Shown here: piece by piece, positions 16,859 through 25,674 of the stretch
Layout: every line of letters starts with the position of its first letter
Numbering within the stretch: position 1 is the first letter of the stretch
Source: Lentisphaeria bacterium
GTDB taxonomy: Bacteria; Verrucomicrobiota; Lentisphaeria; Oligosphaerales; Oligosphaeraceae
NCBI GenBank assembly: GCA_016288215.1
Contig: JAEEYQ010000040.1
Coordinates: 1-52,051, forward strand
Direction: 5' to 3'
DNA length: 52,051 bases
The notes under the pieces: generated by a model
What the model was told of the DNA's origin: nothing
Database searches by the model: none
The model's input: the letters and a program-made list of their open reading frames with translations, nothing else
Translations under genes and position numbers: made by a program

Positions 16859-19800
16859 ATGAAGAAACTCCTTTTCATGGCCTTGTTTTCCGCCATGGCA
16901 CTTCATGCGGAACTTGTTCCAAATCAATCCCTTATAAAAGGAGGAGCCCAGCCGGAGGGATGGGTTGCCCCCGGCGAGTTCGGCAGTGTGGTAAAGGGGC
17001 GGACGGATGAGGCCGCCATCGCCATCCGTCCTGATGGTGCGGAAGGCCACGCCTGGCTCTCCGATCCGCTGCCGCTGAAGCCCGGCGGCGTCTATTACCT
17101 CTCCTTTTGGGCAAAGAGCATGGATCCCATAGCCGAAGGCACGGCGGTGACCGGCACGGACTTCTGCAACGTGGACATCGGCTGCCCGCCGGAAAACTGG
17201 ACTCGCTACAGCTATGTCTTTGCTGCCCCCGCCGACATCACGGGAAGGGGTCCCCGCCTGCGCTTCGGCGAATGGCACACCAAAGCCCGAATCTGCTTCG
17301 ACGACTTCTCCCTTCAGGAGCTCCAGCCCGTCTATGGTCAGTTTGACGGCATCGAGCTGGGCGCCGGCGAAAAGATTCACATGAACGAATACAGCTTCAC
17401 GTTCGAGCCGGAAGGGCCGGCCCGCAACCACTGTCGGGCTCTGGTAGGCCACATGGCGGGGTTCAACACCAACCGCTGGGTTCTCGGGCAGGGGGCATGG
17501 ATCGAATACGGCCACCATGTCAATGGCCGCCGTCAGCTGGCCGCCCGGCTCATGGTCAACGTGGGCTACCATGTGGGAGGCACCCTGCGCGTCATGGTCT
17601 CAAAAGATGAAACCAACTGGCGGGAAGTCGGTTCATTGAACGGCACGGGGGCCTGCAACGTCACCCTCCCCGCCGATTTGTTTCCGGCGGACCGCATGTA
17701 TGTGAAATTGATGGCGGAGTCCAATCAGGAGCGTGACGGCAAGACGGCGGATCCGGGCTCGTTCCAAGTTGGAGTCTACCGCTATGAGGCCACATTGGAG
17801 GGCGGGCCGCTGTCCCTCACGGGGGAAACGAACTACATGGCCATGGAGAACAACACGCCGGATTTGGACGTGAAAATTCTTCGTCTGGGCGACTGCCTGC
17901 CCTTCGGCGAGAACGTGATGCAGTTGGAGCTTTTCACCAAAGGCAAGGCGCTGTCGGTGGAGCCGGTTCTTTCCGTTCTCATGGATGAAGGGACGGCGAG
18001 GGAGTTCAAGGCGGAGCGGATTCAGGTTGCGGAGCAGCCCTGCCGCGTGACGATTCCCTACGAGGTGACGGACGTGGGCCGAGGCACCCTTCGGCTAGTT
18101 CTTGGGGGCGATGCCGCCGTCAAGGCGGAAAAGTTCTTCGAGGTGCCGCCCTCCTTCTCAAGCGACTATGGAGAATGCCTTGAGGGGGACGCCGACTCCG
18201 CGGAGCTTTGGTGGGCCTCTTCCGCATGGAAGATACATCGGAACAGGGGGTTGCCGAAAGCCGTCGGACGCGCCGTGAAACTGGCAGCCGCACGCAATGA
18301 GGCGGAGGCGGTCCAGCTGGTTCTGCGGCCGAAGGCGAATTTGTCCAACGTGAAGATCGAGGCCACGGCACTGCAGGGACCGGCAGGAGCGGTCATTCCC
18401 TCCGAAAGCGTGGAGTTCCTGATGGTCAAATATTTGAATATAAGCCGCCCGACGGACAGTTCCACGGTGGCGGGGCTGTGGGCGGATCCGCTGCCGGCCA
18501 TTGTGGGGCCCTTCTCCGCGGAGGCGAACGTGAATCAGCCCCTGTGGATTCGGATCAAGGTTCCCAAAGGCGTGCCGGGCGGCCTGTACAACGGCACTGT
18601 GCGGCTGCAGGCGGATGATGGCTGGCAGGCGGACGTCCCGCTCCAGCTGGAGGTCTACGGCTTCGACTTTCCGGACAAGGTGAGCTGCGTCACCTCCTTC
18701 GGACTGGACTACTGGCGGATTTTCCAATATCACGGCCTGAAGACCGAGCCGCAGAAACGGCTGGTCGTCGACAAATACCTGAAGAACTTTGACGAACACC
18801 ACATCAGCCCCACAAGCATAACTCCCTTTGCGGAAATCGGCTTGTCTCTGGAGAATACCACTTGGCTCTACGGCGTGCAGGACACCACCGTCGCCCACGG
18901 CGGAAAGGCCTCCTGCCGCGTGACGGACAATTCCACCTCTGAACATTTCAATATGAAGACCGCCAAGACCATTCCCGCGGGCAAACGCTACCGTCTCCGC
19001 TTCTGGCACCGCTCCGACAAGCCGGACCATCGGATCCTCCTGACGCGGCAGCACTGCGACGGAAAGGGGAATTGGATGAGTGGCAGGAACAAGGACATCC
19101 CCATTGACAGCGGAACGGATTGGCGGTTCTATGAGGAGACTTTCGCGGAGTACCCGCAGGACGCGGCATCCTTCTCCCTCTGCATTTGGGCCACGCTGTG
19201 GACCAATGACGGAGCCCTGACCGGCACGGTGTGGGTGGACGACCTGGAGCTGGTGGATTTGGAGACTGGAGAGACCCTCTCCGCTTCCAGCGATTTCGAG
19301 CAGGAGATGGACAAGCCGGAGCTGGCCATTGACTGGAAGGCGTGGGATGAGGAGATGGAGGCCGTGTTCAGCCGCTACCATTTCACCAGCTTCTGCATGC
19401 CCATCGTCGGTTTGGGAGGCGGAACCTACTACAGCCACAATGAACCCTTCTTCATGGGCTTTCCAGAATCCTCCCCCCATTACGATCGGCTCCACGGCGA
19501 CTACCTCCGCCGGCTGAACGCCCATCTGAAGGAAAAGGGCTGGGCGGACATGAGCTACTGCTATTGGTTCGACGAGCCGGACCCCAAGGACTATCCCTTC
19601 GTGCTCAACGGCTTCCTGAAGCTGAAAAAGAACGCGCCGGACATTGGCCGCATGCTCACGGAGCAGTTCGAGACGGGACTGGAGGGCGGCCCCAACATCT
19701 GGTGCCCCCTGACCACCTGCGTGGACAAGGAGACCGTGGCCGAACGGACCAAGAGGGGCGAGACCTTCTGGTGGTACATCTGCTGCACGCCAAAGGCCCC

Positions 19801-20347
19801 CTTCGTCACGGAGTTCATCGACCATCCGGGGACGGAGTCCCGCGTGTGGCTCTGGCAGACATGGGATTATGGCGTGAAGGGCATCCTGATCTGGACCAGC
19901 AACTATTGGACCAGCTACACCGCCTATCCCGATGAAAACAATCCCCAAAACCCCTATGAGGATCCCATGAGCTGGACCTGCGGCTATGGCACTCCCGCCG
20001 GCACCAAATCACCGTGGGGCAACGGCGACGGCCGCTACATCTACCCGCCGGAAGTCTGCGCGGACGGCAATCCCAAAGAACCCTGTCTGGATGGCCCCGT
20101 GGACAGCATCCGTTGGGAGCTGCTACGGGACGGCATCGAAGACTATGAGTATTTTGTCATGCTCCGCCTTCTCATTGCGGAAAACGGCAATCGGGTGACG
20201 GATGCACAACGTATTGAATATGAGGAACTTATGAAAGTTCCAGAGGAAATTTCCTCCTCTTTGACGAAATTCACCTTCTCTCCGGAGCCCATGGAGCGGC
20301 ATCGGGAGAGACTGGCCCGTGCCATCGAGACCTTGACGAAAAACTAG
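16859..20347 (+). CDS. Secreted DUF4091/GH123-like glycoside hydrolase with internal carbohydrate-binding domain
   Basis: About 1162 residues. The start at 16859 (MKKLLFMALFSAMALHAE) begins the signal peptide; ATG 16850 is an alternative. Residues ~20-170 form a CBM-like jelly roll (KPGGVYYLSFWAKS). The middle has beta-sandwich parts. From ~610 (KVSCVTSFGLDYWRI) the TIM barrel of the DUF4091 family begins. It is interrupted by a second jelly-roll insert (~680-825: GKRYRLRFWHRSDKP to VWVDDLELVDL). It resumes with CYWFDEPDPKDYP (~905), whose Asp-Glu pair matches the GH123 catalytic pair, and ends with RWELLRDGIEDYEYF, a DUF4091 hallmark. GH123 enzymes are beta-N-acetylgalactosaminidases, which suggests action on a GalNAc-containing glycan. 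Second gene of the lyase operon. Confidence 0.82.
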   Translation: MKKLLFMALFSAMALHAELVPNQSLIKGGAQPEGWVAPGEFGSVVKGRTDEAAIAIRPDGAEGHAWLSDPLPLKPGGVYYLSFWAKSMDPIAEGTAVTGTDFCNVDIGCPPENWTRYSYVFAAPADITGRGPRLRFGEWHTKARICFDDFSLQELQPVYGQFDGIELGAGEKIHMNEYSFTFEPEGPARNHCRALVGHMAGFNTNRWVLGQGAWIEYGHHVNGRRQLAARLMVNVGYHVGGTLRVMVSKDETNWREVGSLNGTGACNVTLPADLFPADRMYVKLMAESNQERDGKTADPGSFQVGVYRYEATLEGGPLSLTGETNYMAMENNTPDLDVKILRLGDCLPFGENVMQLELFTKGKALSVEPVLSVLMDEGTAREFKAERIQVAEQPCRVTIPYEVTDVGRGTLRLVLGGDAAVKAEKFFEVPPSFSSDYGECLEGDADSAELWWASSAWKIHRNRGLPKAVGRAVKLAAARNEAEAVQLVLRPKANLSNVKIEATALQGPAGAVIPSESVEFLMVKYLNISRPTDSSTVAGLWADPLPAIVGPFSAEANVNQPLWIRIKVPKGVPGGLYNGTVRLQADDGWQADVPLQLEVYGFDFPDKVSCVTSFGLDYWRIFQYHGLKTEPQKRLVVDKYLKNFDEHHISPTSITPFAEIGLSLENTTWLYGVQDTTVAHGGKASCRVTDNSTSEHFNMKTAKTIPAGKRYRLRFWHRSDKPDHRILLTRQHCDGKGNWMSGRNKDIPIDSGTDWRFYEETFAEYPQDAASFSLCIWATLWTNDGALTGTVWVDDLELVDLETGETLSASSDFEQEMDKPELAIDWKAWDEEMEAVFSRYHFTSFCMPIVGLGGGTYYSHNEPFFMGFPESSPHYDRLHGDYLRRLNAHLKEKGWADMSYCYWFDEPDPKDYPFVLNGFLKLKKNAPDIGRMLTEQFETGLEGGPNIWCPLTTCVDKETVAERTKRGETFWWYICCTPKAPFVTEFIDHPGTESRVWLWQTWDYGVKGILIWTSNYWTSYTAYPDENNPQNPYEDPMSWTCGYGTPAGTKSPWGNGDGRYIYPPEVCADGNPKEPCLDGPVDSIRWELLRDGIEDYEYFVMLRLLIAENGNRVTDAQRIEYEELMKVPEEISSSLTKFTFSPEPMERHRERLARAIETLTKN

Positions 20348-20397
20348 ATTTGTGATTAACTTGTGATGGTTCTCAACACCAACAGTAAGGAAACGCC

Positions 20398-22122
20398 ATG
20401 AACACCACCATCCGAAATGTCCTGTTTGCCACCATCGTTCTGTCCGCCGCAGGGGGAATCTGCCTTGCACAGCCCACGCGTCCCATGATCAGCACCACCA
20501 TCGACTTTTTGGATTACGCCTTCTTCAAGCACGAGGGCCCGGAGAACTACTATACGCTGGAGGAGTACGAGAAGGAGCTCAAGGAGCTGGCCGACGCGGG
20601 CATCAAGAAGATCTACTTGCGGGTGAACATCTGTGGACTGACCCATTATCCCTCCAAGGTCTCCGCCCAATATGGCGAAAACGGCGCATTGCATTGGAGC
20701 ATGGAGGAGCAGGGGCTGCGGCTGGTGGAGACCTACAAGCACTACAATCCCTGCACGGAGACCATCCGCATCGGCCATAAATACGGCATGGAAGTCTGGG
20801 CGTGGGAAAGTCTGCACGATGACGCGGGCGTCTGCTACTCCGCCTCGGACCTGCCTGAACGCTATGCCGACATCTATCATAAGCTGGGCGGCTGGGCCCT
20901 TCTCGACCCCTTCTATCTGGACAATCCGGATGCCTTGGCGGAAATCGACCCCCGCTTCAAGCCCGATGAGGCGGCCATCCAGCGGAGAAACCAGACGGCC
21001 CTGCGGCTTCCCATTGAAAAGATCGTCTTCACCAATCCGGAGAACAAATGGAGGGAGCAGCCCAGCGACAAACTCACGCAGGACAACCTCCGCGTCTACG
21101 TCAGCTCCAACAACAAACAGTATGTTCTCTATGACAAACCCTTCTCATTCAAGATGCAAAAGGTAGATGGCCGCAATCAGATCGAACTGTCCGGCCTGAA
21201 CATCACCGTCCCCTACATCAAACTGGACTGCACGAACAACGATTCCAGATTCTCCATGGTTATTGCCAAACCCGTCGGTCAAGGCAAGCTCTACAACACC
21301 GCCGGCGAGCTGATTCCCTCCACATGGAATTGGGGGAACGGCGAGCCGGACAAAACCTGGCTGAACTTCAGCCATTTCACTGGCGCCGCCGGGTGGGACT
21401 ATCAGGACCGCAATGTGGGATGCTTCGCAGGAGAAGTCCCTCAGGCCCGCTACTATCTCGGCGTGGTCGAATACGCCACGAAAAAGGGCATGGACCACAT
21501 GGTCGACCGCTTCCGTGAGCTGACGGAATACCCCTTCGACGGCTATATGTTCAACACGCGTTGCCACAGTTCCCGCGCCGATGCCGACCGCTATGGCTTC
21601 AACCCCGAGGTGCTGGAGAAATTCAAGGCGCGCTACGGCCATGAATACGCCGGCACGGAGGAGGACCAAAAGGGCGTCTGCCAGATTCGCGCCGAAGCCA
21701 TCGCCGACTTCTTCAAGAACTGCAAGGCCATCTCGAAGGGCCGTCCCATCTACATGTCCGCCCCGCGGCCTTTGGAGATCGCGACCAAGGAGAAAATCCA
21801 TGATACCTTCGGCCCGCTGCCATGGCTCTACAAGCGCTATTTCGCCGACGGCTCCATCGATGGCGTCGTCATGATTGGCAAGAACTGGATTGACGGCGAT
21901 GATTTCTCCGACTATTTCACTGATGAGATCACCGGCGGCAAGCCCATCAAGATTGGCATCTTCCGCGAAGGCGCACGCTATGGCCGCAACAAGGACTTCT
22001 TTTTCAAGGACATGGCTAAGCTCGTCAAGACGAACCTGAGCGAAATCGAGTTCTATGAAAGCATGATTCTCAACCAACAGCACGACATGTTGGACTTCAT
22101 CCGCAAGCTGAACGCCGAATAG
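20398..22122 (+). CDS. Secreted TIM-barrel glycoside hydrolase-like protein
   Basis: 574 residues with a signal peptide (MNTTIRNVLFATIVL, cleavage near LAQ-PT). The body resembles putative glycosyl hydrolase-like TIM barrels: KELADAGIKKIYLRVNIC on an early strand/helix, IRIGHKYGMEVWAWESLHDD on a middle strand, and FDGYMFNTRCHSS on a later strand. A beta-rich insert (~210-320) may be an accessory sugar-binding domain. The exact family and catalytic residues are not recognised. It starts ~50 bp after the DUF4091 gene behind AAGGAAACGCC and is the last gene of the operon. Likely role: extracellular glycan hydrolysis; substrate unknown. Confidence 0.75.
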   Translation: MNTTIRNVLFATIVLSAAGGICLAQPTRPMISTTIDFLDYAFFKHEGPENYYTLEEYEKELKELADAGIKKIYLRVNICGLTHYPSKVSAQYGENGALHWSMEEQGLRLVETYKHYNPCTETIRIGHKYGMEVWAWESLHDDAGVCYSASDLPERYADIYHKLGGWALLDPFYLDNPDALAEIDPRFKPDEAAIQRRNQTALRLPIEKIVFTNPENKWREQPSDKLTQDNLRVYVSSNNKQYVLYDKPFSFKMQKVDGRNQIELSGLNITVPYIKLDCTNNDSRFSMVIAKPVGQGKLYNTAGELIPSTWNWGNGEPDKTWLNFSHFTGAAGWDYQDRNVGCFAGEVPQARYYLGVVEYATKKGMDHMVDRFRELTEYPFDGYMFNTRCHSSRADADRYGFNPEVLEKFKARYGHEYAGTEEDQKGVCQIRAEAIADFFKNCKAISKGRPIYMSAPRPLEIATKEKIHDTFGPLPWLYKRYFADGSIDGVVMIGKNWIDGDDFSDYFTDEITGGKPIKIGIFREGARYGRNKDFFFKDMAKLVKTNLSEIEFYESMILNQQHDMLDFIRKLNAE

Positions 22123-22230
22123 GAGAAGTCACTGGCAAAGGGCGGCAGGGGAAGCAGACGGAATCCGTAAATTTATACATAACATTAACGGATTAAACAA
22201 CTTACAGATATTCTGCCTCCCCCGCCGCCG

Positions 22231-22421
22231 TCAGATTTCCTCGGTGAAGAGTCGCTCCTTCCCATGGAAGACGACGGCGAGGCGGAGGAGGGTGACGGTG
22301 TCGTTTGGCGCAAGGCGCCGGTTTTCGGCGAGACGGTGGTCGGCGGCGCAGCGGATGTCCGGATACGTGATGAGCCGCGGTGCCAAGGTCAAGTCCGCGA
22401 AGACGAAGCCTGCCTCGTGAA
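22231..22421 (-). pseudogene. C-terminal coding remnant, family unknown
   Basis: On the minus strand one frame reads HEAGFVFADLTLAPRLITY... to ...VVFHGKERLFTEEI and stops at TGA (22233-22231). It has coding-like composition but no start. Upstream it runs into AT-rich DNA at the pseudopilin promoter, so it looks like the tail of a deleted gene. A chance open frame is possible. Confidence 0.4.
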
Positions 22422-22446
22422 TTCTTCAAAAAAATCATCTTGCCTA

Positions 22447-22475
22447 TTGTAATTTGGGCCAAAGTTTAGTATAAT
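22447..22475 (+). promoter_or_regulatory. Sigma-70-type promoter of pseudopilin 2
   Basis: TTGTAA (22447-22452), a 17-bp spacer and a perfect TATAAT (22470-22475). The expected start is near 22482, giving a ~93-nt leader before the pseudopilin ATG. Confidence 0.75.
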
Positions 22476-22489
22476 TATACACGTGTTTT

Positions 22490-22545
22490 CCGAAAAGGTT
22501 TACCCCTTTGTCGCCTGGAAAAAATTCGGGGGGGTAAATCCTTGA
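22490..22545 (+). promoter_or_regulatory. Pseudopilin 5' leader motif (copy 2)
   Basis: CCGAA (22490) and TTCGG (22525) can pair around an inner AAAGG/CCTTT hairpin, followed by GGGGGTAAATCC. This matches TTCGGG-N2-GGTA in the leaders of the other two pseudopilin genes. Confidence 0.45.
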
Positions 22546-22574
22546 ACGGGAACAAGTTAGAAAAAGGAACCATC

Positions 22575-23303
22575 ATGAAAAAAGCGTTTACTCTCATCGA
22601 ACTCCTCGTCGTCATCGCGATCATCGCGATCCTTGCCGGCATGCTGCTGCCCGCGCTGGCCAAGGCAAAACAGAAGGCATTGGCCGTCAACTGCACATCC
22701 AACCTGAAGGGCGGATTGGAAAGCGGCATTCTGTATTTGGATGATTTCAGTGGCCGTTTCCCCATCTACTACGATGATAACAGCATCTTGTTCAACCTGC
22801 ACGGCAAAATGGTTGCCCCCCTGTCCTGGGCGGGTACCTTGGTCTCCTCGGGCTACATGGAAGAGGACAGCGCCATTATGACCTGCCCCACGCTTCATAA
22901 CAACGCCGTTGTGCAGGTGGACAACAATGTCAGATACTGCACCTACCAGAGGGTCTATGGCATTGCCCATGTGAACTGCTGGGAGTCCAGCGCCGTTGAT
23001 TTCAAGGGCTACAATCGCTTCCTGCTGACCAATCTTCTGAAGAACCCGGGCTACACCATTCTGATTGGCGACTCTTGGTACAGCGGTCACAGCGACATGC
23101 TTTACAACACGTGGACCCATGGCCCCAGTGATTATCTCTGGAAGATGATGCACAATGAGCGCGGCAACATGGCGTATGCCGATGGCCACGTGGCCTCCTG
23201 CAGCGGCGGCGACATGCTGGCGTCCATCAAAAAGATGCCCATGGCGGACAAGACCCAGATCTGGTTCTACACGCAGGATAACGTCAAAGTCAACTTCAAA
23301 TAG
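22575..23303 (+). CDS. Type II secretion-like pseudopilin, H-x9-DG family (2)
   Basis: 242 residues. The ATG at 22575 follows AAAAAGGAACC. The leader [19 protein letters not shown] has the prepilin peptidase site and N-terminal helix, nearly identical to pseudopilin 1. The C-terminal [18 protein letters not shown] keeps H-x9-DG, while the central part differs, as expected for a family with variable surface domains. It stands alone between a consensus promoter and a strong terminator, downstream of the lyase operon on the same strand. Probably processed at the inner membrane and assembled into a short pseudopilus. Confidence 0.92.
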   Translation: MKKAFTLIELLVVIAIIAILAGMLLPALAKAKQKALAVNCTSNLKGGLESGILYLDDFSGRFPIYYDDNSILFNLHGKMVAPLSWAGTLVSSGYMEEDSAIMTCPTLHNNAVVQVDNNVRYCTYQRVYGIAHVNCWESSAVDFKGYNRFLLTNLLKNPGYTILIGDSWYSGHSDMLYNTWTHGPSDYLWKMMHNERGNMAYADGHVASCSGGDMLASIKKMPMADKTQIWFYTQDNVKVNFK

Positions 23304-23344
23304 TTTGCACGACGTCTTTTCCTGAAAAGGACTGACTTCCCAGA

Positions 23345-23390
23345 CGCCCCGAAACACCTCCCAAAAGGCGCTTTCGGGGCGATCGTTTTT
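23345..23390 (+). terminator. Rho-independent terminator of pseudopilin 2
   Basis: Perfect 10-bp stem CGCCCCGAAA (23345-23354) with TTTCGGGGCG (23372-23381), 17-nt loop, followed by ATCGTTTTT. About 40 bp after the pseudopilin stop. Confidence 0.85.
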
Positions 23391-23540
23391 GGGGAAGGGA
23401 CAGTTTTCGTCGCCGTTTCCAACATCTGCCCGCATTTGCCCTGCAGTGGCAGGGAGTGATTTGACCAAAGTTGCAATTATTGCAAGTTTGAAGAAGGTCT
23501 GAATCGCCTTGGCGGTCTTCCCGCCACGATGATGAAAACG

Positions 23541-23885
23541 TGCCGTCGTGGGCCATTTTTGACCCTTTTTTCAGAGAGAATGGCCGTCCAGGGCCCCTAG
23601 AGCGCGTTCTAAGGCATGCTACCCCTTTTTAGGTATATTAATACCTGAAATGCAAGTGGTCCCTTCTAGGCCCCTCTGGATGCGTTTCTGCGTTTTCCAT
23701 ATTTGGAGGAAAAGCGGCCTTTTTGGGGGGTGAGGTTGCAAATAATGCAACTTTTTAAGAAGGATAGACCGCCAAATCTGTCAAACTCAGAGGGTTCATT
23801 TCCTCAGGGGCAATGATTCAGCCAGCCGCCTTCGGACTGCCGTCTATTTTGCTGCAAGTTATTATCCTCCAAATGGAAATGGCGA
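23541..23885. repeat. 345-bp direct repeat, left copy
   Basis: It matches 25675-26020 at high identity, with short differences around 23725. It contains AGGTATATTAATACCT and GTTGCAAATAATGCAAC palindromes. Its right end reproduces the 3' end of the beta-helix gene. A diverged partial copy of the GTTGCAA segment precedes it at ~23470-23510. Confidence 0.9.
23804..23885 (-). pseudogene. Duplicated C-terminal fragment of the 25939-27258 protein
   Basis: The last ~26 codons (FHLEDNNLQQNRRQSEGG to NHCP, stop) are repeated here with mainly synonymous changes (TTA/TTG, TTG/CTG). No upstream part of the gene remains, so this is a truncated paralogue or a duplication scar. Confidence 0.75.
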
Positions 23886-23942
23886 CTGCATTTGCTTCGG
23901 TATCTGGGCGGCGGTCGCGTCGTGTTCAAGATTACGGACTGA
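23883..23942 (+). pseudogene. Short coding remnant related to 25472-25603
   Basis: One frame reads RLHLLRYLGGGRVVFKITD then stop. It resembles RFHVLAKLDGGRVVFGITG at 25475. Both flank the ATPase gene. The source gene is not recognised; the fragment is short and the call tentative. Confidence 0.35.
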
Positions 23943-24008
23943 ATTTGGTGTTGGGATTGAGGCTTTTATCAGTGGCCAGTGTCAATTCGTCTTTTTGTCC
24001 AAGGCTCT

Positions 24009-25316
24009 TCAATAATTTCGACATAGATTATCCAATATTGATTTGTCAAGTAGAAAGTCGATGATACCGACGTATGAAATGCCGTTGTCATCGGTATAGA
24101 ATGGCTGGTCAATAGCCGTGACGACCAGCTTTCGGAAAGAATCCTTTGTGTGTCTTAGAGAGAGAGTTTCCTGATTTCTCTTGGCTTCTGACGAGATATC
24201 CCATGCGCTTTGAATGTATAGCTTTTCAAGCCCCATGTTTACAACAAAGTCAATTTCATGCTGTCCCTTTTCCCTGACTCCCGCTTTCCGTGTCTCAATT
24301 TCAACGACCCCGACGTCAACCTGGGCGCCTCTGCTTATCAGTTCGTTGTAGATGACATTTTCCATCAGATGCGTGTATTCCGTCTGACGATAATTCAGCC
24401 TTGCATTTCGAAGCCCCACGTCCTCCACATAATACTTTGACGGATAGGAAAGGTACTTCCGGCCCTTTACATCATATCGTTCCACTTTTTCAAAGATATA
24501 CGCCTGCTGAAGATAGGTGATGTAGGATTTCACGGTATTGACATTGCTTTCTATCTTCTGTGTTGATTTCAGGGTATTCACCAGATTCGTCAGGTTGGTT
24601 AGGCTTCCAATGCCGCTCATCAGGACATCGACTATGTATCCAAGCAAGACATCGTCTTTCAGGTGATTCCTCTCCACTATGTCCCGAAGATACAGGGTTT
24701 GAAACAGGCTGGCAAGGTATCTGCGGCGTGCCATGTCATTTGCGGAAAGAACCGCTTCAGGCATCCCTCCATAGAGCATGTATTTTTCAAGGGCCTGTCG
24801 TTCAGCAAGTCCGCTGACTGGATAGTATTCGGAAAAAGACAGAGGATAAAGACGGATGATTTTTCCCCTGTCCCTGAAATGGGTTGCCACGTCATCAGCA
24901 AGCATCCTTGAATTCGAACCCGTCACGTAGACATCCAGATTCGGCATCCTCAGCAGTCCGTTCAACACATCATAAAAGGTGATTTTTGCGTTTGAACCTT
25001 CGACGCTGCTGGGGACTTCCTCGCACATCTGGATTTCATCAATAAAGATATAATAACGAGAGCGTGGAGACTTGATGCTTTGATGAATATATGCGGACAA
25101 TTTTCGTGGATCCCTTAGTTCCTCCTGTTCCAAACGGTCAAGCTCTATTGTTATGATATTGCCTGGACGGACATGGGCGGCAAGAAGATGACGGCGAAAC
25201 AGGGTATTCAGGAGGAAACTTTTCCCGCATCTGCGTATTCCTGTGATGATTTTCACATACCCGTCATGCTTGCATTCAATCAAGCGTTCAAGGTAGTATT
25301 TGCGTTCAATAATCAT
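24009..25316 (-). CDS. AAA ATPase with C-terminal DUF4143 (nuclease-fold) domain
   Basis: 435 residues. Walker A is GIRRCGKSFLL (~27-37) and Walker B YYIFIDEIQ (~88-96); a sensor-like VTGSNSRML follows. The AAA core ends near 200, then a winged-helix-like linker and the DUF4143 domain with HEIDFVVNMGLEKLYIQSAW, which resembles a restriction-endonuclease-like fold. Such proteins are widely multiplied in gut anaerobes; their cellular role is not settled. The gene is distinctly more AT-rich than its neighbours and is enclosed by ~345-bp direct repeats, which suggests insertion or transfer. The ATG at 25316 follows AAGGCCAACG. It is monocistronic. Confidence 0.88.
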   Translation of the reverse strand: MIIERKYYLERLIECKHDGYVKIITGIRRCGKSFLLNTLFRRHLLAAHVRPGNIITIELDRLEQEELRDPRKLSAYIHQSIKSPRSRYYIFIDEIQMCEEVPSSVEGSNAKITFYDVLNGLLRMPNLDVYVTGSNSRMLADDVATHFRDRGKIIRLYPLSFSEYYPVSGLAERQALEKYMLYGGMPEAVLSANDMARRRYLASLFQTLYLRDIVERNHLKDDVLLGYIVDVLMSGIGSLTNLTNLVNTLKSTQKIESNVNTVKSYITYLQQAYIFEKVERYDVKGRKYLSYPSKYYVEDVGLRNARLNYRQTEYTHLMENVIYNELISRGAQVDVGVVEIETRKAGVREKGQHEIDFVVNMGLEKLYIQSAWDISSEAKRNQETLSLRHTKDSFRKLVVTAIDQPFYTDDNGISYVGIIDFLLDKSILDNLCRNY

Positions 25317-25325
25317 CGTTGGCCT

Positions 25326-25450
25326 TGTTTAAAAGTTTTGGGACAATCCCTAAAGTTTTAAGTCAAATAAATATATTGCCCTTTGGCAACTTTGCCACTC
25401 ATACATTGCAATTTTGTTTAAAAGTTTCGGGATAATCCCCGAAGTTTGAA
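25326..25450. repeat. Two operator-like direct repeats upstream of the ATPase gene
   Basis: TTGTTTAAAAGTTTTGGGAC (25326 onward) and TTGTTTAAAAGTTTCGGGAT (25417 onward) head two ~34-bp copies 91 bp apart. Each contains a GGGA-N3-TCCC palindrome read from the minus strand. Their place just before the start codon suggests a regulatory site or an element end. Confidence 0.6.
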
Positions 25451-25471
25451 AAGAGAGTGTGGCGGGATTGA

Positions 25472-25603
25472 CCGTGGAGATTCCATGTCCTGGCCAAGCT
25501 GGACGGCGGTCGCGTTGTGTTCGGGATTACAGGCAAGCGTCCGCGCACAGTGGTCGGCAGCCTGGCGTTCAAGCAGCCAGGGCGGACACAAAGGGCTGAT
25601 TGA
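25472..25603 (+). pseudogene. Coding remnant of unknown gene
   Basis: A 43-codon frame between stops reads RFHVLAKLDGGRVVFGITG then KRPRTVVGSLAFKQPGRTQR and a TGA, with no start codon. It resembles 23883-23942. It may be the tail of a lost gene; family unknown. Confidence 0.35.
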
Positions 25604-25674
25604 CCGCCTTCACATCAATATCAATTTCATGCAGTTGTCTGATGAGGCAGACTCTCGCGTACTGGTGTTCATGT

